Source: Candidatus Magasanikiibacteriota bacterium
GTDB lineage: Bacteria > Patescibacteriota > Patescibacteriia > Magasanikbacterales > GWA2-37-8
DNA length: 50,195 nt
NCBI GenBank assembly: GCA_009694865.1
Contig: SICD01000003.1
Coordinates: 1-50,195 of the forward strand
Direction of reading: 5' to 3'
Positions 1-8,490 of the stretch are shown piece by piece (the stretch's first letter is position 1; the number at the start of each line of letters is the position of its first letter). The position numbers and the translations under genes were made by a program. Below the pieces are notes generated by a model, which was not told the DNA's origin, did no database searches, and was given only the letters and a program-made list of their open reading frames with translations.

Positions 1-1133
1 TCCCCAAAACTATAAAAACGATACTTTTCTTTAACCGCTTCTTGATAACACCGCAAAATAAATGATCGATCGCCGACAAACGCCGCGACGAGCATCAACA
101 ATGTGGATTTTGGTAAATGAAAATTAGTAATAAGAGCGTCCACGATTTGGAATTTAAATTCGGGGGTGATGAAAATATTGATGTCGCCGGTGTAGGGTTG
201 GACTACGCTCCCACCACCCCCCACGGCTGCGGCCGCCCCTCCTCGGGCAGGAGGGGACAATAACGCCGCCCCTTCTAACGTGCGCACCGTCGTCGTCCCC
301 ACCGCCACCACGCGCCTCCCCTCTTGTTTCGCCTGATTGATCAAATCCGCATTCTTCGCCGTAATTTCCACCCATTCACTGTGCATTTTGTGATCTTCAA
401 CGCGCTCCGTTTTAACGGAGAGGAACGTGCCAAGGCCAACGTGAAGTGTCACCTCCGCAAACTGCACACCTTTCTTTTCTAATTTCTCAATCAACTCCGG
501 CGTAAAATGAAACCCCGCCGTTGGCGCCGCCACCGACCCTTCGTGCTTAGCGTACACCGTTTGGTACAACTCATCGAGATTCCCCCTCGAGGGGGGATTT
601 TGAATATACGGCGGCACCGGCACCTCACCATACAAATTCGCCTTCGCTCTGACCGCAAGATCGTCCTCCGCAAATTGCATAAGTATCGTTCCGTCCTTTT
701 CTTTCAACATCACCTCGGCTTCAAAATCGGAGGCAAACCGTATCTTCATCCCCAAACGGAGCTTTCGCCCCGGCTTCGCCAACACCTTCCACACGTATTT
801 ATTTTCCATTGGCCGCACCAAAAAAATTTCCACCGGACTGGAATTTATAAATTTTCCGGTGACATGCAGTTTGGCTTCCCGAGCGTCATCAATATCGTCT
901 GCTGGAATATCCAACAAAATTTCCCCGCGTAGCCGCGCCTTAAAAACTTTCGTATTATTCCACACCAACAAATCCCCTTCCTGGAGATAATTGATGATGT
1001 CAAAAAAATATTTGTGCTCAATTTTATGTACATCTTTGTCTATAACCATCAAACGCGAAATATCCCGGGGTTCAACGGGAGTTTGAGCGATTAAATCGGG
1101 GGGTAGGCTATAGTCGAAATCGGAAGTTAACAT
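1..1133 (-). CDS. queA: S-adenosylmethionine:tRNA ribosyltransferase-isomerase QueA (3' end beyond window start)
   Basis: Manual minus-strand translation from ATG at 1133: MLTSDFDYSLPPDLIAQTPVEPRDISRLMVIDK...GDLLVWNNTKVFKARLRG...HEGSVAAPTAGFHFTPELIEKL...HVGLGTFLSVKTERVEDHKMHSEWVEI...ITNFHLPKSTLLMLVAAFVG. Absent from the ORF track because it is open at the window edge. Confidence 0.95.
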   Translation of the reverse strand, partial: MLTSDFDYSLPPDLIAQTPVEPRDISRLMVIDKDVHKIEHKYFFDIINYLQEGDLLVWNNTKVFKARLRGEILLDIPADDIDDAREAKLHVTGKFINSSPVEIFLVRPMENKYVWKVLAKPGRKLRLGMKIRFASDFEAEVMLKEKDGTILMQFAEDDLAVRAKANLYGEVPVPPYIQNPPSRGNLDELYQTVYAKHEGSVAAPTAGFHFTPELIEKLEKKGVQFAEVTLHVGLGTFLSVKTERVEDHKMHSEWVEITAKNADLINQAKQEGRRVVAVGTTTVRTLEGAALLSPPARGGAAAAVGGGGSVVQPYTGDINIFITPEFKFQIVDALITNFHLPKSTLLMLVAAFVGDRSFILRCYQEAVKEKYRFYSFG

Positions 1134-1181
1134 AACAATTTCCCGTACCACGTATCCCATATCCCGTACTCGAAACGTTGG

Positions 1182-1254
1182 GGTACGTGATACGGGTTAT
1201 GGGTTATGGGTTATGGGTTACGAGTTACGGGTTACGAGTTACGGGTTACGGGAT
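1182..1254. repeat. Degenerate 7-bp tandem repeat (GGGTTAT / GGGTTAC / GAGTTAC)
   Basis: gggttatgggttatgggttatgggttacgagttacgggttacgagttacgggttacggg read directly, preceded by an inverted cgtatcccatatcccgtac arm. Confidence 0.85.
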
Positions 1255-2090
1255 CACAAATACTTCTTATTCGCATTATGTTCCTCCAACGTCTTACCAT
1301 AATACATCTTTCCATCCCGCCCGCTCAAAAAATACCAATATTCATTTTTCTCTGGAGAGAGAGCGGCCTTAATCGATTCTAACCCCGGGTTAGAAATCGG
1401 CCCCGGCGGAAGCCCCGGATATTTATACGTATTCCATGGAGAATCCATATCACGTTCCTTGTTAGTAGTAAACACATCGCCAGTTCTGTCAACCGCATAA
1501 TGCACGCTGGAGTCAACCTGCAAGGCCCAGCCACGCCTGACGCGCCGCCACAAAATATCAGCCACCTTAGTGCGGTCTTCGTCGTGCTTTACTTCTCTCT
1601 CAACAATGCTCGCCATCGTAATTATTTCATGCACACTCGCCCCGCTTTTATTAACCGCCTTGTATATATCGGCCGTGAACTGTTTATCACGCTCCTTAAT
1701 TAACTTCTTAATAACATCCTCTAAGCGAGCATCCGCAAACACGCGGTAGGTCTCTGGCGCCAAATACCCTTCATAGCTAATGTTGCGCTCTTTAAATTGA
1801 GTTATTGATGTATCCAGTTCAATATGTGGGCCACGATTCGCCACCATCCGGTAATCCCGAGCAGGCTCGCCTGTGATTCTATAAACATCGTCTGTGGTAG
1901 ACGCAAATCCCTTTAACACCAAATATTCCGCCACCTGCCGCAAATTCCACCCCGGAATAATTGTTATAGTCACTTCCGGGCGAGGCGGAATAGGAATATA
2001 TACGGGATGAAAATGACGATATATTTTAAAAACAAAAAAACTGCCTCCGACGAAGAATATGAGAAGAAGGACTTTAGCGCGCAAGGACAT
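1254..2090 (-). CDS. mltG: Endolytic transglycosylase MltG (YceG-like)
   Basis: 278 aa, N-terminal TM; YEGYLAPETYRV, ASIVEREV, LQVDSSVHYA, YPGLPPGPISNPGLESIKAAL motifs. Confidence 0.93.
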   Translation of the reverse strand: MSLRAKVLLLIFFVGGSFFVFKIYRHFHPVYIPIPPRPEVTITIIPGWNLRQVAEYLVLKGFASTTDDVYRITGEPARDYRMVANRGPHIELDTSITQFKERNISYEGYLAPETYRVFADARLEDVIKKLIKERDKQFTADIYKAVNKSGASVHEIITMASIVEREVKHDEDRTKVADILWRRVRRGWALQVDSSVHYAVDRTGDVFTTNKERDMDSPWNTYKYPGLPPGPISNPGLESIKAALSPEKNEYWYFLSGRDGKMYYGKTLEEHNANKKYL

Positions 2091-2096
2091 AGTTTA

Positions 2097-2228
2097 AAAA
2101 TCCAAATTACAAATTTCAAATCAAATCCAAAATCACAATATCAAAATTTATAATATTGCTTTTCCGCCCAAGGCGGATCCGCCTTTGGCGGAGAGCTTGA
2201 TTTGAAATTTGGAATTTGTTATTTGACA
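2097..2228. repeat. AT-rich palindromic intergenic element (CAAATTTCAAATCAAATCC / TTTGACATTTG type), with an internal CCGCCCAAGGCGGATCCGCC palindrome
   Basis: Self-complementary; similar copies at 17704, 43034 and 44984. Confidence 0.7.
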
Positions 2229-2914
2229 TTTTCACCCCAGTTTTCTCTCGCCCACTCAAGCCGCTCCGGCACACCAATATCTATCCACGGCTTATCGGAT
2301 TCGTACACAAAAAGATTTTTCATTTTAGGGAAAACATCGTATTCAATACTAAAAGCTTTTTCGGCTAGGAAATATTTTTTCGCTCCAAAGTTAAAAATAT
2401 AAATTCCTCCGTTTTGGTAACCCGGTTTGTGCACCCCTTCTTTTTCTTTAAATTTCGTGAGATGAAAATGCGTATCATATTCCAAAGTGCCATAGCTGGC
2501 TACGTCTTTTACCTTGGCCCCCAAAATAATCCCGTTGCTATCGGGAGGTAAATATTTCGTCATATCGGCCAAATCCACGGTAGTCAAAACATCTCCGTTC
2601 AAAATTATTGTTGATTCGTCTGGTTTGGTTACATATTCCCAAGCATGTTTTATCGCGCCTCCTGTTCCCAAACGTTCCTGTTCAACGGCATAAGTAAAAG
2701 TTACGCCATTTAAATGTAGGCCAACGCGCTCAAACAACACCTCCGACAAATGCCCGGCCGCTAAGACTACTTCAGTTATCCCGATCCCTTTTAATTTTTC
2801 TAACTGCCACTCCAAAACCGTCTTGCCTTTTATTTCCAGCAAGATTTTAGGAGTATCTTTGGCAATTTCGCCGAGGCGTGTAGACAGACCTCCGCACAAA
2901 ATAATGGCGTTCAT
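2219..2914 (-). CDS. Sugar-phosphate nucleotidyltransferase (NTP_transferase family)
   Basis: MNAIILCGGLSTRLGEIAKDTPKILLEIKGKTVLEWQ...TIILNGDVLT...; 231 aa. Confidence 0.88.
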   Translation of the reverse strand: MNAIILCGGLSTRLGEIAKDTPKILLEIKGKTVLEWQLEKLKGIGITEVVLAAGHLSEVLFERVGLHLNGVTFTYAVEQERLGTGGAIKHAWEYVTKPDESTIILNGDVLTTVDLADMTKYLPPDSNGIILGAKVKDVASYGTLEYDTHFHLTKFKEKEGVHKPGYQNGGIYIFNFGAKKYFLAEKAFSIEYDVFPKMKNLFVYESDKPWIDIGVPERLEWARENWGENVK

Positions 2915-2920
2915 ATGAAT

Positions 2921-3448
2921 TTACGACAACATCACCAAAACATAATAAGCACCCGTTGCGACCAAACCAGCCACGGCCATTCCACCCACGATATCAAAAG
3001 GATAATGAACGCCCGCGTACACCCGCCCCCAAGAAACCCATAACGCGAGCGGCCCGAGCCCATAGGCAAACGGCAAGTGAAATATCACCGCCATAAAAAA
3101 AATAAGCCAGGCCGACATACCGTGATCGGAAGGAAATGATTTCCAATTCATAAGCGGGGTAAACAAAAGTTTGCTTTCCGTGTGTGTCATATGCGGACGC
3201 GGCTCACGAACAATAAGACCAATAAAAAGATCCAAAAACCACCCCGCCGTCCAAGTAGTTCCCAAAAACAAAATCGGTATAATGACTGCCCGTTTGCTAG
3301 GGAGATAGGCGAACAGGTCGACGATCACAAACCATACCAGCATGGCCACTACCACCAATTCCGCCCCGGCCCGACCAAAGGCATCCAACCATTTGCTCGT
3401 GCCAACCAAGGCATTAATTCTTTTAAATAAACGGACATTAAAATTCAT
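2921..3448 (-). CDS. PAP2 superfamily phosphatase
   Basis: SFPSDHGMSAWLIF and WGRVYAGVHYPFDIVGG motifs, multiple TM segments. Confidence 0.88.
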   Translation of the reverse strand: MNFNVRLFKRINALVGTSKWLDAFGRAGAELVVVAMLVWFVIVDLFAYLPSKRAVIIPILFLGTTWTAGWFLDLFIGLIVREPRPHMTHTESKLLFTPLMNWKSFPSDHGMSAWLIFFMAVIFHLPFAYGLGPLALWVSWGRVYAGVHYPFDIVGGMAVAGLVATGAYYVLVMLS

Positions 3449-3604
3449 ATGATTTTACGAAATCATGCGATTTAACGAAATTGTGCCGAGTAACGTCCAC
3501 TAAAGCTCGGCCCGCGCAACGTCCTTTGAGGCGCGGCGTCGCATGGTTTCACCCATTCTACCATTGCTCGTCTCCCCTGACAAGACCGCAAATTGCCCAA
3601 AAAC

Positions 3605-3633
3605 TTGAAAAATAAACCGTATTTTGCTACACT
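3605..3633 (+). promoter_or_regulatory. Putative sigma70-type promoter for tRNA-Ile
   Basis: TTGAAA-N17-TACACT just upstream of the tRNA. Confidence 0.55.
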
Positions 3634-3646
3634 AGCGGCACCTCAA

Positions 3647-3719
3647 GGGCCTGTAACTCAGCGGTTAGAGTGCCACCCTTATAAGGTGGAAGTCGATGGT
3701 TCGATTCCATCCAGGCCCA
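3647..3719 (+). tRNA. tRNA-Ile (anticodon UAU)
   Basis: Folds by hand: acceptor GGGCCTG/CAGGCCC, anticodon arm CCACC-CTTATAA-GGTGG, T-arm GATGG-TTCGATT-CCATC. Confidence 0.92.
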
Positions 3720-3722
3720 CTT

Positions 3723-4847
3723 ATGAACAAAGACAAGAAAATAGTTGTCGCAAAAACCCACACCGGCGAACGCCTGGATCTTTTTTTAACTAAAAAATTA
3801 CGCCTCTCGCGCTCCCAAGTTCAAAAACTCATTGCACAAGAACAAATTACCCTCAAAGGAGCGTTGCCTAAAAAAATGGGTAGTGTGGTACGCACAGGCG
3901 ACTCTATTGTTGTCATTTCGAGCGGAGCGGAGCGCAGTCGAGAAATCTCGCCGTCAATACGAGATTCCTCCACTCGTCGCTTGGGCTCCTCGGTCGGAAT
4001 GACAACGCCAACGACGCGTGCAGTTGCCGAAACCCCCGATTACGTCGTCATTAACAAACCCACCGGTCTGCTCGTGCACCCGACCCAAGCAAAAGAAACC
4101 AACACGCTCGTAGCCTGGCTAATAAAAAAATATCCCAAAATTAAAAAAGTTGGCGATCATCCCCTCCTTACCAAGGAGGGGCGGGGGGTGGTTACCGAGG
4201 CCAAGACCTTTCGTCCTGGGATTGTCCATCGCCTCGATAAAGAAGCCTCCGGACTAATGGTGGTGGCAAAAACACAACCAATGTTTGATCTGCTGAAAGA
4301 CCAATTTAAAAATCGAACGATTGAAAAAGAATATTGGGTATTGGTACACGGAAGCGTCTCTAAAGATTGGGACATTCTTACCTTCCCGATTGCCCGCTCC
4401 GAGACGCACGAGAGAATGGCCGCTCGACCGCTCACGGCTTCGCAAACGACGGCAAACCCCTCTGTATCTCTTCTTGGTAAGGGGAGAATCGCGCAACCCC
4501 CTCCTTTCCAAGGAGGGGTGGGGGTGGTTGCCGAGGATGCTGGTGCCAAGGACGCCAAAACCGAATTTTTTGTCGAAAAACGTTTTGTTAATTTTACCCT
4601 GCTTCGTGTTATAATTCACACCGGCCGCATGCACCAAATCCGCGTCCACATGCTCGCGTACAATCACCCGCTGGTAGGCGACCCTTTGTACAAACAAATA
4701 AAACGTAAAAGTAAATGGGATGAAAAATTAGGTAGAATGTTCTTACATTCCACCAAATTATCATTTACCGATTTAACCGGTGAACGACAGACGTTTGAAT
4801 CGCCATTGCCGGAAGAGTTGGAGAAATTTTTAAAAACACTTTCATAA
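3723..4847 (+). CDS. RluA-family 23S rRNA pseudouridine synthase (S4 domain plus catalytic domain), carrying repeat-derived insertions
   Basis: LDLFLTKKLRLSRSQVQKLI (S4), DYVVINKPTGLLVHP, GIVHRLDKEASGLMVVAKT, HTGRMHQIRVHMLAYNHPLVGDPLY; start set at MNKDKK, 3 nt after the tRNA. Confidence 0.93.
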   Translation: MNKDKKIVVAKTHTGERLDLFLTKKLRLSRSQVQKLIAQEQITLKGALPKKMGSVVRTGDSIVVISSGAERSREISPSIRDSSTRRLGSSVGMTTPTTRAVAETPDYVVINKPTGLLVHPTQAKETNTLVAWLIKKYPKIKKVGDHPLLTKEGRGVVTEAKTFRPGIVHRLDKEASGLMVVAKTQPMFDLLKDQFKNRTIEKEYWVLVHGSVSKDWDILTFPIARSETHERMAARPLTASQTTANPSVSLLGKGRIAQPPPFQGGVGVVAEDAGAKDAKTEFFVEKRFVNFTLLRVIIHTGRMHQIRVHMLAYNHPLVGDPLYKQIKRKSKWDEKLGRMFLHSTKLSFTDLTGERQTFESPLPEELEKFLKTLS

Positions 4848-4878
4848 GTAAAAAGAGGCCTGTGGCCTCTTTTTACTT
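4846..4878. terminator. Bidirectional intrinsic terminator
   Basis: aagtaaaaagaggcc-tgt-ggcctctttttactt, perfect 15-bp stem. Confidence 0.9.
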
Positions 4879-5625
4879 TCCTATCCAATGAATATAATTC
4901 TTCTCAAGACAGGCGTACCCCATATTCAAGGCATACCCAAGTAACCCCGCGACAAAAATTGCCGCATAGAGCGTAGGCGTTTCGTACACCAGCTGCGCGT
5001 CTTGCATAATGCGCCCAATACCCAACGCGCTACCGCCGATCGACATTTCTCCAAGTACCGTGAGGATAAGCGAAAACGAAATCGCGAGCCTTAACGCGGT
5101 AGATAGATTCGGCAACACTTCCGGCAACACCACCGAAAAAAATAATTGTGTCCGCGACAACCCCAGGCTCTTCCCTACCAACCGTCGCGTTGGTGAGCAG
5201 TTCACCAAACTCATCATTGTGCTCACCGCCATCAGAAGCCCAACGATAATAATAATCAAAATTAATCGCGCCGCGTCTCCAATACCAAATAAAAGTAAGA
5301 GCAACGGAATAAATGCCGATGCCGGAATTGAACGAAAAAAATCTACCCACGGAAAAAGCACGCGCCGCATGGTTGGTATTAAACCAAGTAGCGAACCAAA
5401 GATAACGCCGAGAGTAACGCCGCTAACAAGCCCAGCAATAAAACGTAAAAACGTGAAACTAACCGCTGCCAAACCTTGTGGTGTGATAAAAAATTGTAGC
5501 ACCGCGCCAGCCACCGCAACGGGCGTCGGAATAAGCAAGCGGCTGATACCACCAAAAAGCACCAGCATTTCCCAAAGTGCTAAAAAAACAATCACCGAAA
5601 TGATAAAACCTAAACGTTGGCGCAT
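4873..5625 (-). CDS. ABC transporter permease (SsuC/TauC/ThiX-type)
   Basis: 250 aa, TM-rich; FFRSIPASAFIPLLLLLFGIGDAARL and the ...VVLPEVLPNLSTALRLAISFSLILTVLGEM EAA-loop region. Confidence 0.88.
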   Translation of the reverse strand: MRQRLGFIISVIVFLALWEMLVLFGGISRLLIPTPVAVAGAVLQFFITPQGLAAVSFTFLRFIAGLVSGVTLGVIFGSLLGLIPTMRRVLFPWVDFFRSIPASAFIPLLLLLFGIGDAARLILIIIIVGLLMAVSTMMSLVNCSPTRRLVGKSLGLSRTQLFFSVVLPEVLPNLSTALRLAISFSLILTVLGEMSIGGSALGIGRIMQDAQLVYETPTLYAAIFVAGLLGYALNMGYACLEKNYIHWIGK

Positions 5626-6341
5626 AAAAATCCTTGTAAATGCTGAAACGCCTCACGATAAACCACATCAAACGCCGGTGTGCCAACAAGCTTGCTCCGC
5701 CCCAATCGCGGCAAAGGTGTTTTTACTTCCGCTACAATTTTACCGGGACTCGGGGAAAGAATAATAATCCTATCAGCCAAAAGTATTGCCTGCTCGAGCG
5801 TATGTGTCACCAACACCGTTGTCATTGGCCGCGTTGCCAGCACAGTAAGAAGCCGTTCCACCACCAAAAGACTGGTATAATAATCCAAAGCCGCGAATGG
5901 TTCATCCAACAAAAACAATTCCGGTTCCTGCGCCACGGCCCGGGCAATGGCCGTAAGTTGCGCGAGCCCGCCCGAAAGTTGATACGGATATTTATCGCAG
6001 TACTTTGTTAAACCAAGCATGGTCAATATCTCCTCTCCTCGTTCGTGAGTGTTATGAGCCCCGCGAATGGCCATTTTCACATGCTGTTCTACTGTCTGCC
6101 ATGGAAAAAGCGATTCGATCACATTTTGAAAGACAAACCCAACCGGCCGAGCGGGGCGAGAAATTTTTCCAGCCGTTGGCGCCTCAAACCCGGCCAACAT
6201 TTTTAGGAGCGTTGACTTACCGCAACCATTGGGTCCCATGATGGCCACAATTTCGCCAGGATTTACCGACAAAGAAATTCCTTCGAGCACCCGATGGCTA
6301 CCATAATTTTTTGAGACTCCTGCAAATTCTATCATACACAC
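5610..6341 (-). CDS. ABC transporter ATP-binding protein (SsuB/TauB type)
   Basis: Walker A GPNGCGKSTLLKML, signature LSGGLAQLTAIARAVAQEPELFLLDEPFAALD. Confidence 0.93.
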   Translation of the reverse strand: MCMIEFAGVSKNYGSHRVLEGISLSVNPGEIVAIMGPNGCGKSTLLKMLAGFEAPTAGKISRPARPVGFVFQNVIESLFPWQTVEQHVKMAIRGAHNTHERGEEILTMLGLTKYCDKYPYQLSGGLAQLTAIARAVAQEPELFLLDEPFAALDYYTSLLVVERLLTVLATRPMTTVLVTHTLEQAILLADRIIILSPSPGKIVAEVKTPLPRLGRSKLVGTPAFDVVYREAFQHLQGFLCANV

Positions 6342-6359
6342 TTACTTGTTTGCGCATCT

Positions 6360-7334
6360 CTACAAAGAGAATGCCCCTTTCACATCCACCGATTTTTTTA
6401 ATTGTTTATCGTTATATAATAGGTCCGCCTCTTGTTGAACAGGTTCAAGCTTAATTTCCGTTTGCTTTATAAAGTATGGCAAACGAATGCTATCTAGCAC
6501 TCCCGCTTCAAACGGTAAAAACTTCGCAATTGCTGCTCTCGTTTCGGCCGGGTGACTATTAATAAAATCAATTGTTTCATCAGTCGCCTCTACTAGCGCC
6601 TTAGCCACGTCAGGGCGTTCACGTTTAAATCGCCCTGCCATAACACTCGCGGCATTAGGAAAATTAGGCATGACAAATTTATCAAAAAGTCCGCTTTCAA
6701 GAACACGGGTGGTATGTTGGGATTGGCCAATAGTGGCGAGCGGTTCGAGAACAATTACTGCCGCAACCTGGCCCGAGGCAAGCGCCGCGAGTTCAAGTTC
6801 AGGATTCATCTGCACCAATTCGGCCTCTTCGGGTTTAAAGAATGAGCTAACAGTCTTGCGGTACAAATACTGGGCCGTGGAGCCTTGAAAGGCTCCCACT
6901 TTTTTACCACGCAGATCAGCGATTGTGGCAATGGTTGAACTGGGCGTTACCAATAGATACGCGAGCGGCGCCACCGGCGTTTCATTCACTAGGCTAAAAG
7001 CAACCAACTCACCAGGCGATTTATCTTGTATTGTTAAAATAAGCGGGATGTTTACTCCACCAAGCGCAGCATCAACGCTACCGCCAATGAGTGCGTCCGT
7101 GAGCTGGTTAGTAGACGCAAACTGCACGGTTTTAACATCTAAACCATATTTCTCAAAAATTTTTTGTTCGATCCCCACAAACACGGGGGCATACAAATCG
7201 TGCGTACGGTAACCGATTATCACCGTCTGCGGCGCTACTGTTACCAACGACTCCGATTTTGTTTTAAACAAACCAACGGCAGCGATGGCCACAATGGCCA
7301 CAGCGGCAATCCCCATCCAAAGTTTTTTGGACAT
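6360..7334 (-). CDS. ABC transporter substrate-binding protein (NMT1/THI5-like; SsuA/ThiY superfamily)
   Basis: GYRTHDLYAPVFVGIEQKIFEKYGLDVKTVQFASTNQLTDALIGGSVDAAL..., IADLRGKKVGAFQGSTAQYLYRK. Confidence 0.87.
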   Translation of the reverse strand: MSKKLWMGIAAVAIVAIAAVGLFKTKSESLVTVAPQTVIIGYRTHDLYAPVFVGIEQKIFEKYGLDVKTVQFASTNQLTDALIGGSVDAALGGVNIPLILTIQDKSPGELVAFSLVNETPVAPLAYLLVTPSSTIATIADLRGKKVGAFQGSTAQYLYRKTVSSFFKPEEAELVQMNPELELAALASGQVAAVIVLEPLATIGQSQHTTRVLESGLFDKFVMPNFPNAASVMAGRFKRERPDVAKALVEATDETIDFINSHPAETRAAIAKFLPFEAGVLDSIRLPYFIKQTEIKLEPVQQEADLLYNDKQLKKSVDVKGAFSL

Positions 7335-7348
7335 ACGAGTTTGAGTTA

Positions 7349-7366
7349 ACCTGCTCTATGGCAGGT
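7349..7366. repeat. Short hairpin upstream of the ABC operon
   Basis: ACCTGC-TCTATG-GCAGGT perfect 6-bp stem. Confidence 0.5.
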
Positions 7367-7515
7367 AGGAATAAAATTTAAATTAGTTTTTATATTTCCT
7401 CCTCTCACCACTCAAATTTTTGAGAAGTCAGAGGAAGTGCCAGGGCAGTGCTGGCGGGTGTTTGATGCGCGGGAGTGCGCAGGCTGCCAGGGGATTCCGA
7501 CGGTAATCCGCCGTC

Positions 7516-7551
7516 GGTCGGAAAAAAGGAGCGACTGGAGCACCTCGCTCT
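7516..7551 (-). terminator. Intrinsic terminator of the beta-propeller gene
   Basis: Minus strand GAGCGA-ggtgctccag-TCGCTC followed by CTTTTTTCC, immediately after the stop codon. Confidence 0.65.
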
Positions 7552-8490
7552 TTAGAACTCCACCTTCCAGACGAATCCGAGCTTGAAGTCGCACACGTAC
7601 ATGCAGCTTCCGTCCGGGTGGAACCGCACGCAGCTCGGCTCACCGAAGCCGCACGCCACCGGCGGAACGAAGCGCATGTCGTACTTTTTGGTGACGCCAT
7701 CGGCATCGTGCGGCACGACCTTGACGCACTCGCCGCCGCGCTCAGCGACGTAGAGGTGGCCGTTCGTGGGGTGGGTGATCATGCCGAGGGGCTTCTTCAG
7801 GCCGTTGGCCAGAAACGGCATGTTGGGCGACCAGCTCGTGTGGTTCGTGATGTCGAAGACGGTCCCGAGACCGGCGTGGAGGTACAGCATCTTGCCCTGA
7901 TAGCCGACCGCCGTCCAGCAACCGCAGTCGCCCGCCTTGTTGCCGTTCATGCTCATCACGTACGGCATCTCGCGCAGGCCGTTGGGGAAGCCACGAACGC
8001 GGATCTTGTCCTCGCTGAAGCATCCACCCTCCTCCATGCGCACGAGTCCGTTCTCGAGCTGCACCGGTCCCGAATCCTCTCCCCCGCTGAAGGTGCAGAA
8101 CACCTCGCCCTGGTAGGAGAGCAAGCCGTACGGCCCCGGCACGCCAGCGAAGAACACGGGCGCCTCCATGGCGTCACCACCCTTCGTGATGTCCAGCACC
8201 ACGCCCCGACCCGTGTCGGAGATGAGGGTGCGGTTCCCCTGGTAGTTGGTGAGGAGCCCCGCCGGGTGGCGGAGATTCCAGGCGAACGGCTTGGCCCCGC
8301 GCATGTTGCCACCCTCGGTTACGTCCACGACGTAGCCGCCGCCGAAGGCGCTTGCGAGGAGCCGGCCATCCGGCGTCCACTCCATGTGCGTGATGCCGTG
8401 GACGCTGTGCGCGTGAATGGTCACGCGCTTGGGAGGGCGCAACGCCTCCTCATCGGGGGACAGACGAAAATCGAAGCTGAGATCGCCCAT
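7552..8490 (-). CDS. NHL/SMP-30-like beta-propeller protein, GC-rich, probable lateral acquisition
   Basis: 312 aa; repeated blades (HGITHMEWTPDGRLLASAFGGGYVVDV, HPAGLLTNYQGNRTLISDTGRGVVLDI, PLGMITHPTNGHLYVAERGG, PSCVRFHPDGSCMYVCDF); SD AGGAGG-like sequence upstream. Confidence 0.75.
   Translation of the reverse strand: MGDLSFDFRLSPDEEALRPPKRVTIHAHSVHGITHMEWTPDGRLLASAFGGGYVVDVTEGGNMRGAKPFAWNLRHPAGLLTNYQGNRTLISDTGRGVVLDITKGGDAMEAPVFFAGVPGPYGLLSYQGEVFCTFSGGEDSGPVQLENGLVRMEEGGCFSEDKIRVRGFPNGLREMPYVMSMNGNKAGDCGCWTAVGYQGKMLYLHAGLGTVFDITNHTSWSPNMPFLANGLKKPLGMITHPTNGHLYVAERGGECVKVVPHDADGVTKKYDMRFVPPVACGFGEPSCVRFHPDGSCMYVCDFKLGFVWKVEF

Noticed and set aside
491-932. Small ORFs on both strands at the window start
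   Set aside because: They lie within the queA frame, which runs off the window edge.
1178-1372. 64-aa ORF MGYVIRVMGYGLWVTSYGLRVTGYG
   Set aside because: Translation of the heptamer array running into antisense mltG; not a credible gene.
7612-7632. T-box-like string GGGTGGAACCGC on the + strand
   Set aside because: It is the antisense of conserved codons (RFHPDG) in the beta-propeller gene, with no stem I or terminator and no plus-strand gene immediately downstream; coincidental.
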